DNA of 58,213 bases from Campylobacterales bacterium (GTDB lineage: Bacteria > Campylobacterota > Campylobacteria > Campylobacterales > Campylobacteraceae): positions 1 through 58,213 of the forward strand of contig JACUTV010000006.1 in NCBI GenBank assembly GCA_014859645.1, given 5' to 3'. The position numbers and the translations under genes were made by a program. Positions 17,417 to 26,285 of this stretch are shown one piece after another (the stretch's first letter is position 1; each line of letters opens with the position of its first letter). The notes beneath the pieces were generated by a model. That model was not told the origin of the DNA, ran no database searches, and saw only the letters and a list, made by a program, of their open reading frames with translations.

Positions 17417-17462
17417 TGGGCATTTTGGGCAATGTTTCATCTAAACTTAACAAAACGACTGC

Positions 17463-17468
17463 TATAAT
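17463..17468 (+). promoter_or_regulatory. Sigma-70 -10 element for the atpB operon
   Basis: TATAAT preceded by GC, 30 bases before the atpB ATG. No recognisable -35, which is normal for Campylobacterota promoters. The 82-base gap after the TIGR02757 gene makes a promoter here likely. Confidence 0.6.
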
Positions 17469-17498
17469 CAGCCAAAAATTTACACAAAGGCGTGCTGG

Positions 17499-18179
17499 AT
17501 GAAAGACCTCTTTCTCTTTTCGGGATTTGTTTCTTACGACCACTCTTGGAGTTTTATTTTCCATGTCATTTTAACGGCAATCGTATGTTTACTCATTGCT
17601 CGTGCAGCAACTTCATCAATGCAATTGGTACCGCGCGGGGTGCAAAATGTTGCTGAGGCATATTTGATGGGCGTCATGAAAATGGGCCGTGATACCTTTG
17701 GTTCCGAAGAACTTGCTCGCAAATATTTACCCATGGTTGCCACAGTAGGTTTGATGGTCCTTATCGCCAATGTGATGGGTATCATTCCTGGATTTCACTC
17801 TCCTACGGCAGACATCAACTACACGTTAGCATTAGCGATTATCGTCTTCCTTTACTACAACTACGAAGGTATTCGTAGCAACGGAGTAAAAAAATACTTT
17901 GCTCACTTCATGGGACCTTCCCCTTTCCTTGCACCTATTATGTTCCCTGTTGAAATTCTCTCCCACATGTCACGGGTAGTTTCACTCTCTTTCCGACTTT
18001 TTGGCTGTATCCGTGGTGATGACCTTTTCTTGGCCATTATTCTTGTGTTGGCTCCTTGGATTGCGCCCTTAGCACCATTTACTTTACTCACGGTTATGGG
18101 ACTACTTCAAACCTTTGTTTTCATGATGCTCACTACCGTTTACCTCGCGGGCGCAGTGGTTATAAGTGAGGACCATTAG
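17499..18179 (+). CDS. atpB: F0F1 ATP synthase subunit a
   Basis: A 226-residue integral membrane protein forming the proton half-channels of the F0 motor. The conserved arginine helix appears as SRVVSLSFRLFGC, and the last helix has LLQTFVFMMLTTVYLAGAV. As in other Campylobacterota, atpB is separate from the main atp operon. An SD-like AAAGG lies before the ATG. Confidence 0.95.
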   Translation: MKDLFLFSGFVSYDHSWSFIFHVILTAIVCLLIARAATSSMQLVPRGVQNVAEAYLMGVMKMGRDTFGSEELARKYLPMVATVGLMVLIANVMGIIPGFHSPTADINYTLALAIIVFLYYNYEGIRSNGVKKYFAHFMGPSPFLAPIMFPVEILSHMSRVVSLSFRLFGCIRGDDLFLAIILVLAPWIAPLAPFTLLTVMGLLQTFVFMMLTTVYLAGAVVISEDH

Positions 18180-18187
18180 GCACGCCA

Positions 18188-18472
18188 TTGGCCTCAAAAC
18201 CCCTTTTTGATACGCTGGCCACACTCTTAGCAGGTGCCTCTTGGGCATTTGCTTTAGTGGGCGCTAGCGTTGGTTTTTACCTCTTTTTTCCCTACGGATT
18301 GTTAGGTGCTTTGCTTGTCTCCTTTGTCGCTGCTTTGCCTGGTTTATTGTGTGTGATTTTTTTTGAAATTGCATTACTACAAAAGCAAAAATTAGAAGAG
18401 ATGAAACGCCATACGGAACTTCTCGAATCCATCGATGCCAAATTAGATGTTCGCTTCTTATCTCATCACTGA
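18188..18472 (+). CDS. Small membrane protein downstream of atpB
   Basis: A 94-residue protein with two membrane helices (about residues 11-34 and 38-62) and a charged helical tail LLQKQKLEEMKRHTELLESI. It begins with TTG 8 bases after atpB and overlaps the next gene by 26 bases. A similarly small membrane gene follows atpB in C. jejuni, as I recall. Function is unknown; an F0 assembly helper is a guess from position. Confidence 0.7.
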   Translation: MASKPLFDTLATLLAGASWAFALVGASVGFYLFFPYGLLGALLVSFVAALPGLLCVIFFEIALLQKQKLEEMKRHTELLESIDAKLDVRFLSHH

Positions 18473-19007
18473 TCCCCATTTTTATTCCCAAGACCCTGCT
18501 GTTTTATGCGAGACCCTTGCGGTCGTTTTTGCTCATCACACTCCAACCTATGCGTGCTTGCGCGATAAAAGTGCTTCAAATTACTCCGCGTTAGCCAAGA
18601 TTTTTATCCCTTTCGTTCAATCCCGCGGGGTGAAGGCGGTGTTGCACAGCAATGTTGACCTAGCGCTTGCCTTGGGTGCAGACGGGGTTCACCTTCCTTT
18701 TCCTTTGGCACACCGTATTGCACAGGCAAAAGAAAAAGGGTTGTACGTGATGGCAAGTACGCACACCCATGAAGAAGCATTAACCGTTCAAAAAGAAGGC
18801 GCTGATGCGATTACGTTTAGTCCTATTTTTCCTACTCCAGACAAAGGCCCGGCCGTTGGTTTAGAGAAACTAAAAGAAATAATCGGTATACTAAGCCTCG
18901 ACGTATTCGCACTTGGTGGCATTGTTACCGATGCACAAATTCGCTTGTGTAAACAAGCGGGCGCATCCGGATTTGCCTCCATTCGATACTTTTGTAATCC
19001 ACGCTAA
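18447..19007 (+). CDS. Thiamine phosphate synthase-like (ThiE/TenI superfamily) protein
   Basis: A 186-residue TIM-barrel protein. It shows ThiE-family blocks: [10 protein letters not shown] (where ThiE has LR.K), [29 protein letters not shown] and FALGGIV. It is shorter than typical ThiE (about 210). It could make thiamine phosphate from HMP-PP and thiazole phosphate, or be a TenI-type aminase; the conserved GPxxG and S residues favour a catalytic phosphate site. No other thi gene is adjacent. Confidence 0.8.
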   Translation: MFASYLITDPHFYSQDPAVLCETLAVVFAHHTPTYACLRDKSASNYSALAKIFIPFVQSRGVKAVLHSNVDLALALGADGVHLPFPLAHRIAQAKEKGLYVMASTHTHEEALTVQKEGADAITFSPIFPTPDKGPAVGLEKLKEIIGILSLDVFALGGIVTDAQIRLCKQAGASGFASIRYFCNPR

Positions 19008-19015
19008 GGCAACCC

Positions 19016-20443
19016 ATGTTTGAAACCGTCATTGGGCTTGAGGTTCACGCTCAGCTTAACACAAAAACAAAAATCTTTTGCGCGTGTTCGACACGTTTTG
19101 GAGACGCCCCTAATACCAACGTATGTACTGTTTGCTTGGGCCTCCCAGGCGCACTTCCTGTACTCAACAAAGAAGCAGTAAAAAAATCCATCAGCTTTGG
19201 AACGGCAGTCAATGCCACGGTCAACAAAACTTCTATTTTTAACCGAAAAAACTACTTTTATCCCGACCTTCCCAAAGGCTACCAGATTAGCCAGTTTGAA
19301 GTTCCTATTGTGGAAAAAGGGGAGATTTTTTTAGATTTTGAAGATGGCGCCCAAAAACGCATCGGTGTGACACGCGCACACTTGGAAGAAGACGCAGGGA
19401 AGAACATTCACCATGGCAACGAAAGCCACGTAGATTTGAACCGTGCAGGGACACCGTTACTAGAAATCGTCAGTGAGCCGGATTTACGCAGTAGCGAGGA
19501 AGCGGTGATGTATTTGAAAAAACTCCATGCTATTTTGCGCTACCTCGACATCAGTGACGCCAACATGCAAGAGGGAAGTTTTCGGTGTGACGCAAACGTT
19601 TCCATCCGTCCCAAAGGCGACACGAAGCTTTACACTCGCGTGGAAATCAAAAACCTAAACTCTTTTAAATTCATTCAAAAAGCCATTGAGTTTGAAGTAA
19701 CCAGACAGCGCGAAGCCTGGGAAGATGGGCTGTATGCGCGCGAAGTGGTGCAAGAGACCAGACTCTTTGACACCCAAACGGGAGTGACCCGCAGCATGCG
19801 CGGTAAGGAAGACAGCGCAGAGTACCGTTATTTTCCAGACCCCGATTTATTGCCAGTGATTATTCCTGAAACGATGTTGGAAGAGTGCCGCAAGATCCCC
19901 GAACTTCCCGATGAGAAAAAAGCACGTTTGGTGAAAGAATACGGCATCAAAGAGTACGACGCCGCAGTCATTACAGGCTCGGTGGAAATGGCCCATTATT
20001 TTGAAGCGATGGTAAAAGAAGGTGCGGGGGCAAAAACTTCGGTGACGTGGCTTACGGTGGAGCTGTTGGCGCGACTAAACCACGGGCTTAGCATTGAAAC
20101 CTCTCCAGTGGATGCGTGCACACTTGGGAACCTGGTAAAACGCATTGAAGATGGCACCATTAGTGGCAAAGCAGCCAAAGAAGTGTTGGATTACTTAATG
20201 GAACATGCGGTCAGTGTGGACGTAGCCATCGAAACACTGGGCTTAATGCAAGTGAGTGATGATGGAGCGATTTTGGAAATCATCGATGCCATTATCGCCG
20301 CTAACGCAGACAAAGTAGCAGAATACAAAGATGGTAAAGAGCAACTCTTTGGCTTTTTTGTAGGCCAAACCATGAAGGCAAGCAAAGGCACCGCAAACCC
20401 TGCCAAAGTCAACGAACTCTTGCGATCAAGACTCAATGGTTAG
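19016..20443 (+). CDS. gatB: Asp/Glu-tRNA(Asn/Gln) amidotransferase subunit B
   Basis: A 475-residue protein of normal length. Conserved parts seen are [22 protein letters not shown]...[13 protein letters not shown] with zinc-ligand cysteines, [22 protein letters not shown] and [10 protein letters not shown]. The C-terminal YqeY-like domain ends [19 protein letters not shown]. With GatA and GatC it amidates mischarged Glu-tRNA(Gln) and Asp-tRNA(Asn), which Campylobacterota need because they lack one or both direct synthetases. Confidence 0.97.
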   Translation: MFETVIGLEVHAQLNTKTKIFCACSTRFGDAPNTNVCTVCLGLPGALPVLNKEAVKKSISFGTAVNATVNKTSIFNRKNYFYPDLPKGYQISQFEVPIVEKGEIFLDFEDGAQKRIGVTRAHLEEDAGKNIHHGNESHVDLNRAGTPLLEIVSEPDLRSSEEAVMYLKKLHAILRYLDISDANMQEGSFRCDANVSIRPKGDTKLYTRVEIKNLNSFKFIQKAIEFEVTRQREAWEDGLYAREVVQETRLFDTQTGVTRSMRGKEDSAEYRYFPDPDLLPVIIPETMLEECRKIPELPDEKKARLVKEYGIKEYDAAVITGSVEMAHYFEAMVKEGAGAKTSVTWLTVELLARLNHGLSIETSPVDACTLGNLVKRIEDGTISGKAAKEVLDYLMEHAVSVDVAIETLGLMQVSDDGAILEIIDAIIAANADKVAEYKDGKEQLFGFFVGQTMKASKGTANPAKVNELLRSRLNG

Positions 20444-20446
20444 CCT

Positions 20447-21340
20447 ATGCAGGTAGGTGTTATTGGCGGGGGAAAATGGGGCCAGGCACTGCATTTTGCC
20501 TTTTCACAAAACCACGAAAGCCGCTTGTATTCGCGCACACCAAAGGACGTGGAAGGGTTTGCTTCCCTTGAAACGGTTTTAGCCCATTCATTACTCGTAT
20601 TTGCCTTGCCCGCCCAAGTGGTAAGAGAGTGGTTAGAAACCCACTTTGTGGATGAGGGTCAAAGTATTTTGGTGGCGGCTAAGGGGATTGATGTGGCGGA
20701 GCATGTGTTTTTAAATGAGATTTTCGCCAAGCATCTTCCTAGTGAGCGTCTTGCTTTTCTCTCTGGCCCTTCCTTTGCAGCCGAAGTGATGCGTTCGCTT
20801 CCTACGGCACTGGTGATTAGTTCTTCCTCTGCCTCTCTTGCCAACACCTACCAAAAACTTTTTCCAGCCTTTATTAAAACCTACGCCAACGACGATGTTG
20901 TCGGTGCGGAAGTGAGTGGGGCGTACAAAAATGTCATTGCAATTGCCAGTGGTATTTGCGATGGCTTGGAACTGGGCAACAATGCAAGAGCAAGCCTAAT
21001 CGCAAGGGGGCTAGTAGAAATGGCACGCTTTGGGGCGCATTTTGGCGCCAAGGAATCCTCCTTTTTAGGACTCAGTGGCGCAGGAGATTTGTTTTTAACA
21101 GCTTCAAGTACCCTCTCGCGCAACTACCGCGTTGGGCTAGGCTTAGCGCGTCAAAGACCCCTTGCACAGATTCTTAAAGAACTAGGCGAGGTGGCTGAGG
21201 GGGTTTATACGGCCAAGGCTATTGAATCCATGAGCGTTCAACATGGGATTTATACGCCTATTGCCAAGGAAGTAGCGCGCATGCTTGAGGGAAAATCGCC
21301 CCTTGAGAGTTTGCGTGATTTATTGAGCCAATCCGCATGA
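20447..21340 (+). CDS. gpsA: Glycerol-3-phosphate dehydrogenase [NAD(P)+]
   Basis: A 297-residue cytosolic enzyme that reduces dihydroxyacetone phosphate for phospholipid synthesis. It has the Rossmann start GVIGGGKWGQAL, LSGPSFAAEV, GAYKNVIAIASGICDGLELG with the catalytic lysine, and FLGLSGAGDLFLT. It is about 40 residues shorter than E. coli GpsA, as in other Campylobacterota. It starts 3 bases after gatB and overlaps the next gene by 4 (ATGA). Confidence 0.95.
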   Translation: MQVGVIGGGKWGQALHFAFSQNHESRLYSRTPKDVEGFASLETVLAHSLLVFALPAQVVREWLETHFVDEGQSILVAAKGIDVAEHVFLNEIFAKHLPSERLAFLSGPSFAAEVMRSLPTALVISSSSASLANTYQKLFPAFIKTYANDDVVGAEVSGAYKNVIAIASGICDGLELGNNARASLIARGLVEMARFGAHFGAKESSFLGLSGAGDLFLTASSTLSRNYRVGLGLARQRPLAQILKELGEVAEGVYTAKAIESMSVQHGIYTPIAKEVARMLEGKSPLESLRDLLSQSA

Positions 21341-22407
21341 AATTTTCTTTACATGTAAGCCTTTTGTGTGGCCTTTTTGCCTCCGTTCTTTTTGCTTCTC
21401 CCTCGGTGCAAACCATGTTGGGGCAGATGGTGATGGTGGGATTTGAAGGCCAAGAGAGCGCGCAATTAACCCCTGTAGTAAAAGCAGTGAAAGAGGGCCA
21501 GATTGGTGGGGTGCTTTTGCTTGGGCGCAATATCGCAAGTTCTACACAGCTCAAATCCCTCACCCATGCCCTCCAATCTCGCGCATCGGTGCCGTTGTTG
21601 ATTGCCGTAGACCAAGAAGGCGGAAAGGTGGCGCGTTTGAATGCTACCAATGGATTTGAAGCCTCTCCATCAGCCAAGGAAGTGGCGATGGACATGAGCC
21701 TTGAAGCGGCGTCGGCCTTGTATAAAAACATGGCCAAAGAGCTAAAAGCCCATGGCATTAACTATAATCTCGCCCCTGTAGTAGACCTTGAAAATCCCAA
21801 CTCTCCCATCATTGGAAAAATTGGGCGAAGTTTTAGTCCTTATGCCACCACGACAAGCGTGTATGCACAAGCATTCGTAGACGCGTTCATGCGTGAAAAT
21901 GTTGCCACTTCGTTGAAGCATTTTCCAGGACACGGGAGTGCGATGAGTGATTCCCATCTTGTCTTAACCGATGTCACGCAGACGTGGAGTTTTGAGGAAT
22001 TGCGGCCTTATTATGATTTTATTCAACTAGGTAAAGCCCAAAGCATTATGGTAGCACACGTATATTTGCGCCGTTTTGACCCTGATTTTCCCGCTTCGCT
22101 TTCAAAGATTTTAGTGCACGACCTCTTGCGTGAACGTATGGGCTTTAAGGGTGTGGTGATTAGTGATGACCTGCTCATGAAAGGTGTTTCGCACACGTTT
22201 TCCTTTGAAGAGCGTATTATTCATAGTATTAATGCGGGTGTAGATATCCTCATCGTTTCAGATTTTTATATGGAAAATGTCCCTGTGCCAGAGCGTATTC
22301 GCTCGATCGTCACAGAGGCACTGAGTCGTGGGGAGATTGAGCTACAAGCCATCGAAGAAGCATACACACGCATCTTAGCCTTTAAAAAATCCCTGCAACC
22401 TCAGTAG
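21337..22407 (+). CDS. Glycoside hydrolase family 3, NagZ-like, with signal peptide
   Basis: A 356-residue enzyme with the GH3/NagZ motifs KHFPGHGSAMSDSHL, VDQEGGKVARL and GVVISDDLLMKGV, whose aspartate is the likely nucleophile. The family removes N-acetylglucosamine from muropeptides or other beta-glycosides. Unlike cytoplasmic NagZ of enterics, it begins with a hydrophobic leader (FSLHVSLLCGLFASVLFAS), so periplasmic placement is likely. The leader codes through a TTACATGTAA copy. Overlaps gpsA by 4 bases and the end of convergent truA by 7. Confidence 0.88.
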   Translation: MKFSLHVSLLCGLFASVLFASPSVQTMLGQMVMVGFEGQESAQLTPVVKAVKEGQIGGVLLLGRNIASSTQLKSLTHALQSRASVPLLIAVDQEGGKVARLNATNGFEASPSAKEVAMDMSLEAASALYKNMAKELKAHGINYNLAPVVDLENPNSPIIGKIGRSFSPYATTTSVYAQAFVDAFMRENVATSLKHFPGHGSAMSDSHLVLTDVTQTWSFEELRPYYDFIQLGKAQSIMVAHVYLRRFDPDFPASLSKILVHDLLRERMGFKGVVISDDLLMKGVSHTFSFEERIIHSINAGVDILIVSDFYMENVPVPERIRSIVTEALSRGEIELQAIEEAYTRILAFKKSLQPQ

Positions 22408-23129
22408 TAGATGCGCGTCAAATAAAGCCCGTTTGGCGGCACGGGTTTTGTGAAAACTTGGCGTTTGTTGGTAAGTTGTGCCTGCAAGTCCTCTAGTGAC
22501 AAAATACCTCTCTCATGGGCGAGGGCAGCCCCAATCATCATCCGCACTTGCGAACGTAAAAACCCACTTCCGCGAAAAGAAAAAATACTCAACTGCTTAT
22601 GGGTATACGCCCGTGCATCAAACAAGATGCGAATATTGTGAGTCGTGGGACTTCCAACTTTTTTGAACAAACTAAAATCGTGGATGCCTATAAAACACGC
22701 CAACGCGTCGTTGACGCGCCCAAGGGAAAGAGGTTGGGCTTGAAAGAGTCGGTAAGGGGCCAAAAAAGGCGAAAAGGTACCGTGATCAACCACGTAGCGG
22801 TATTGCCTTGCTTTGGCACTGTAACGCGCATGTAATGTTCCATCAGTAAGCGTGATTTTTGTGATGGTGGCGTAAGGAGCAAGGTGGGGATTGAGCGCGG
22901 ATTGTAGCAATGAAGTATCACGCCAATGGGGTGGCAAGTCTACATGTACCACTTGCCCAAGGGCATGCACCCCTTTGTCGGTGCGTCCCGCTCCCGCAGG
23001 CGTAGAAAAAATGTTAAGCTTGCGCAAGGCGGTGATGAGGCATTGCATCACAGTGTTGGTGTCGTGGGCTTGTTGCTGAAACCCTCCAAAACGTGATCCA
23101 TCATAAGCAAGAGTCAAAAACGCACGCAT
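22401..23129 (-). CDS. truA: tRNA pseudouridine(38-40) synthase TruA
   Basis: A 242-residue enzyme that isomerises uridines 38-40 in the tRNA anticodon arm. It shows LAYDGSRFGGFQQQ, the catalytic block AGRTDKGVHALGQVVH with its aspartate, and FRGSGFLRSQVRMMIGA. The ATG at 23129 is one base after the lptF stop; an in-frame TTG at 23147 inside lptF is less likely. Last gene of the minus-strand housekeeping operon. Confidence 0.95.
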   Translation of the reverse strand: MRAFLTLAYDGSRFGGFQQQAHDTNTVMQCLITALRKLNIFSTPAGAGRTDKGVHALGQVVHVDLPPHWRDTSLLQSALNPHLAPYATITKITLTDGTLHARYSAKARQYRYVVDHGTFSPFLAPYRLFQAQPLSLGRVNDALACFIGIHDFSLFKKVGSPTTHNIRILFDARAYTHKQLSIFSFRGSGFLRSQVRMMIGAALAHERGILSLEDLQAQLTNKRQVFTKPVPPNGLYLTRIYY

Positions 23130-23130
23130 C

Positions 23131-24165
23131 TTAGTATCTTCGCACAATCTTTCGCTGAAAATAAAACCAAGAAGCTACCAAGAAAAGGCCAAAAATCAAA
23201 GGAATACTCAAAAGCGGCAAGGCCTTATTGACAAGCATAATAAGAGCAAAATAGGCAAAAAGTACCAGAAAAGTGGCTCCGTAAATCCCCCGTTTTTGGT
23301 AGCGGTAAGTGACAATACCAAAACTTAAGGCAAAAAGCGCGGATGCCATGGGAAAAAGGGCAACTAGAACGTCAAGGGAAAGTCCTTCGGCGCGACGTTT
23401 GTTGGTCCTAGCTTCCTTCCAGTATTGGGCCAATGAGACAACCTCAGCAAGGGAACCACTTCCGTAGGTTTGGATAAACATTTCATCAAAAATGAGCTCA
23501 TGCATGCGGGAAGGGGAAAATTCATACCCGCGCCCTTTTTCTAGGGAGAGGGTCAGTTCCCCTTGGGCGTTGGCAATCCTTCCTTCTTCGGCAAGCAAAA
23601 GGCGTTCATTGTTTTGTTCGCTTTTCGTGGCATACATCACAACCTGTTCGTATTCGTCCCCGCCATCTTTTTCATGTTTTCCTTCGATAAAGACAAGCCA
23701 ATCGGAAAAGCGCTGACCAAACTCGGCCGCTTTGAGCGTGAGTTTGGCGTTAGTGCGCTTGTAGTCAATAAAATTTTTATTGAGCTGCCCAGCGATAGGG
23801 AGTAAAACAAGGGCGTTGACCAACAAAAGAAGGGAAGTAAGCGTGGCAAGAAGAAAAAAGAAGCGGGCAATTTTCTTAGGAGAGTAGCCCAATGTAAAAA
23901 GCACAATGGTTTCATTTTCCCGTGAAAGCTTGAAAAGGGTAAGTCCCAACGAAATGAAGAAGGAGATGGGAATGGTAAACAGTAAGATTTGAGGAAGCAT
24001 GAAAAGATAGAGTTTGCCCAGTTCAAAAAAAGTGATTTCAATCACCGAAGTAACCCGCGCTATCTGAATGAAAAAAACGATCGACATGATGAAAAAAAGC
24101 GTGGCAAACAAGGAGCCAAACATGGAGAAAAAATGGCTTAAAAAATAACGGTTGATTCTATCCAT
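23131..24165 (-). CDS. lptF: LptF/LptG-family permease
   Basis: A 344-residue YjgP/YjgQ-family protein: an N-terminal pair of helices, INRYFLSHFFSMF start, a periplasmic beta-rich region (about residues 130-250) and four further helices. In the Lpt ABC complex these permeases extract LPS from the inner membrane. The partner LptG and ATPase LptB are not nearby. ATG at 24165 follows GAGGTTTATT and overlaps the prepilin peptidase stop by 8 bases; an in-frame TTG 12 bases upstream is rejected. Confidence 0.88.
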   Translation of the reverse strand: MDRINRYFLSHFFSMFGSLFATLFFIMSIVFFIQIARVTSVIEITFFELGKLYLFMLPQILLFTIPISFFISLGLTLFKLSRENETIVLFTLGYSPKKIARFFFLLATLTSLLLLVNALVLLPIAGQLNKNFIDYKRTNAKLTLKAAEFGQRFSDWLVFIEGKHEKDGGDEYEQVVMYATKSEQNNERLLLAEEGRIANAQGELTLSLEKGRGYEFSPSRMHELIFDEMFIQTYGSGSLAEVVSLAQYWKEARTNKRRAEGLSLDVLVALFPMASALFALSFGIVTYRYQKRGIYGATFLVLFAYFALIMLVNKALPLLSIPLIFGLFLVASWFYFQRKIVRRY

Positions 24166-24883
24166 AATAAACCTCAATGAGCTTGGATATGGGGGTTTGA
24201 AACAGATATGTTACAAAAAGTCCCATGGATAAAAAAGGGATGAAAGGCAGGGCAATCTCTTTTTTGGAGAAAAAATAAAAGGCAAAAAGCGCCAATACCG
24301 CAGCCATGTAAATAGCCACGAGCCCTAAGCTAACACCTACCACAGCGCCAATGATGGCTGCGATGAGAATGTCAGCTTCTCCCATAGCTTCTTTTTTAGT
24401 GAGGGTAGAAACGCCCATGCGTAACAACGCAAAGCCGCCTGCGAACAACAACCCATACTCCACAGAAAGAAGTATATCCCCGCTTAAAAAAGCAAGCCCA
24501 AGGGCAGGAAAACTGAGCGCATCAGGGACGGCTTTGTAGCGAAAATCAACCACCGAAAGGGCCAGCAGTAAAGCAAAAATAAGCCCTAGTATCAGCGCTT
24601 CAGCCCAAGGTTCCCACAGTGCCACGAGCACAAAAACCCCTGCACATGCTAGTTCCATAAGAGGATATTGAATGCTAATGGCCGCTTTACATGTAGCGCA
24701 TTTCCCGCGAAGGAAGAGCCACGACAAAAGGGGAATGTTATGATACCACTGCAAAGGCGTCTTACATGTAAGGCAATGGGAACTTGGAAATACTACGCTT
24801 TTCCCTAAAGGAAGGCGATAAATAGCCACGTTTAAAAAGGAGCCCACGCACAATCCCAGTAATCCCATCAGCCCAGTTACCAT
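24158..24883 (-). CDS. Prepilin peptidase (A24 family)
   Basis: A 241-residue polytopic protease that cleaves and may N-methylate type IV prepilin-like leader peptides. It has GSFLNVAIYRLP at the N-terminus, the two zinc-type CxxC pairs (CLTCK and CATCK), and the catalytic aspartates in VVDFRYKAVPD and GEADIL (usually GxGD). The start is placed one base after uppS; upstream in-frame sequence overlaps uppS. Both CxxC pairs are encoded through TTACATGTA sequences, one perfect and one with a mismatch. Confidence 0.9.
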   Translation of the reverse strand: MVTGLMGLLGLCVGSFLNVAIYRLPLGKSVVFPSSHCLTCKTPLQWYHNIPLLSWLFLRGKCATCKAAISIQYPLMELACAGVFVLVALWEPWAEALILGLIFALLLALSVVDFRYKAVPDALSFPALGLAFLSGDILLSVEYGLLFAGGFALLRMGVSTLTKKEAMGEADILIAAIIGAVVGVSLGLVAIYMAAVLALFAFYFFSKKEIALPFIPFLSMGLFVTYLFQTPISKLIEVYYG

Positions 24884-24884
24884 A

Positions 24885-25556
24885 CTAAAGCCCTCCAAAA
24901 CGCCGGTTGGCCTGAGTGAAAGAGTCCATGAGTTCTTCGAGTTCTTTACATGTAAAGGCAGGCCATAAGGTGGGAGTAAAACGTAACTCCGCGTACGCTG
25001 CTTGCCACAATAAAAAATTGGACAACCGCATTTCGCCTCCTGTGCGAATGAGTAAATCCACGGGAATCGGGTTGTCCAGTGCTCCTTCAAGAGCATCGGG
25101 TGTGATGGGCGTGTGTGCACTTGCAAGGCGTTGTGCCGCGCGGGCGATTTCATCCCAGCCACCGTAGTTGAGTGCTAGTACTTGCGTGAGGCCTGTATTG
25201 TGAGCGGTCGCTTCTTTGGTGTGGGCGATGGCTTTTTTGAGAGAAGGAGAGAAAGGATGCATGTCTCCCATGACATCAAAGCGTATGTTATGTTCCAAAA
25301 GCGTGGGAAGTTCTTGCTTTAAAAATTTCGCCAAAAGCTTCATGAGAAAGTCCACTTCCGTGCTAGGGCGCTTCCAATTTTCCGTACTAAAGGCATAGAG
25401 CGTTAACATGCGTACACCCGCTTTAGCCGCGTATGTTGTCACTTCTCGCACTACCAAAGCGCCTTTTTCATGCCCTTTGGCGCGCGGCAAATCTTGTGCG
25501 TTTGCCCAGCGTCCATTGCCGTCCATGATGATGGCAAGATGGGAAAGTGTATTCAC
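24885..25556 (-). CDS. uppS: Undecaprenyl diphosphate synthase
   Basis: A 223-residue cis-prenyltransferase that makes the lipid carrier for cell wall and LPS sugars. It has IIMDGNGRWA with the catalytic Asp, KGHEKGA, TLYAFSTENWKRP and the C-terminal RTGGEMRLSNFLLWQAAYAE. It is slightly shorter than the E. coli enzyme, as in relatives. A TTACATGTAA copy codes the FTCK near the C-terminus. Confidence 0.96.
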   Translation of the reverse strand: MNTLSHLAIIMDGNGRWANAQDLPRAKGHEKGALVVREVTTYAAKAGVRMLTLYAFSTENWKRPSTEVDFLMKLLAKFLKQELPTLLEHNIRFDVMGDMHPFSPSLKKAIAHTKEATAHNTGLTQVLALNYGGWDEIARAAQRLASAHTPITPDALEGALDNPIPVDLLIRTGGEMRLSNFLLWQAAYAELRFTPTLWPAFTCKELEELMDSFTQANRRFGGL

Positions 25557-25559
25557 GAG

Positions 25560-26285
25560 CTATCCCTTCACATCGAGCAACGCATGGGTGCCTTCCCACA
25601 GGGGCGTAAGTGTGTCATTAGGGGAGAGTGAAAGCGCAAAGGGGAGGGCTTGCGTATGGTGTTTTAAAAAGGTAGCAGTGCGTTCAAAAAGCGCTTCAAG
25701 GGTCAGTGTGTGTTTCATTAAGTTGAGTGTTCCTCTGAGGGCTCCAAGGTTTTCATAAGCAAGGTAGAAGTCTACCAAAGAGTCGTTTAAATTCTTATTT
25801 TCTTTCCATTGGATGAGAAAAGGACGCTCTTGTATCATCAAAGGCAGGTGGATAATGCCCTCATGAAGGGCTAAAAGCATGGAGCTAAGGGTGTGAAAGA
25901 GGGATTTGCTTTGGGTGAGGTAAAGTTCATGAAGGAGCCACTGTTTTAACACCAAAGAGGGCTCTTTTGCTTCCAGAAGCATTTCGAGAAAATCGAAAGA
26001 TTCCATCTCCAATAACCCTTCATCTGATTGGAGTACGCGGGGCTTTAGGCGCAAATGGCTGATGGTTAAAATGCCTTCTTTGGACTCACTAAAGTTTCCC
26101 CAATAACGCTGTGCCACGCCTAGTTCTTTGTGGCTTCTTGTGGTCATCTCTTTGTGTCCCACTTTGAGCCGATACCGCCCATGCCCCACCTTTTCAAGCA
26201 CTTCAATGCTAATGGGAAGTGCCGCGTTAAAGCGAATGGTATGGTGCGTTTTAAGGGCGCGCGTGAGGGACTTGGCAAGACTCAT
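25560..26285 (-). CDS. Conserved hypothetical protein between coaBC and uppS
   Basis: A 241-residue protein, not recognised. It has no signal peptide or membrane helix. The first 60 residues look like a small beta domain (ISIEVLEKVGHGRYRLKVGHKEMTTRSHKEL), reminiscent of the N-terminal region of flagellar hook-length proteins, and the rest is Leu-rich helix. It abuts coaBC and lies 3 bases before uppS. A hypothetical gene holds the same slot in C. jejuni (recalled as Cj0823), so it is a conserved lineage gene. Confidence 0.75.
   Translation of the reverse strand: MSLAKSLTRALKTHHTIRFNAALPISIEVLEKVGHGRYRLKVGHKEMTTRSHKELGVAQRYWGNFSESKEGILTISHLRLKPRVLQSDEGLLEMESFDFLEMLLEAKEPSLVLKQWLLHELYLTQSKSLFHTLSSMLLALHEGIIHLPLMIQERPFLIQWKENKNLNDSLVDFYLAYENLGALRGTLNLMKHTLTLEALFERTATFLKHHTQALPFALSLSPNDTLTPLWEGTHALLDVKG

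Noticed and set aside
22941-22948. TACATGTA in truA as another copy of the iterated palindrome
   Set aside because: Two mismatches to the 10-mer; not counted.
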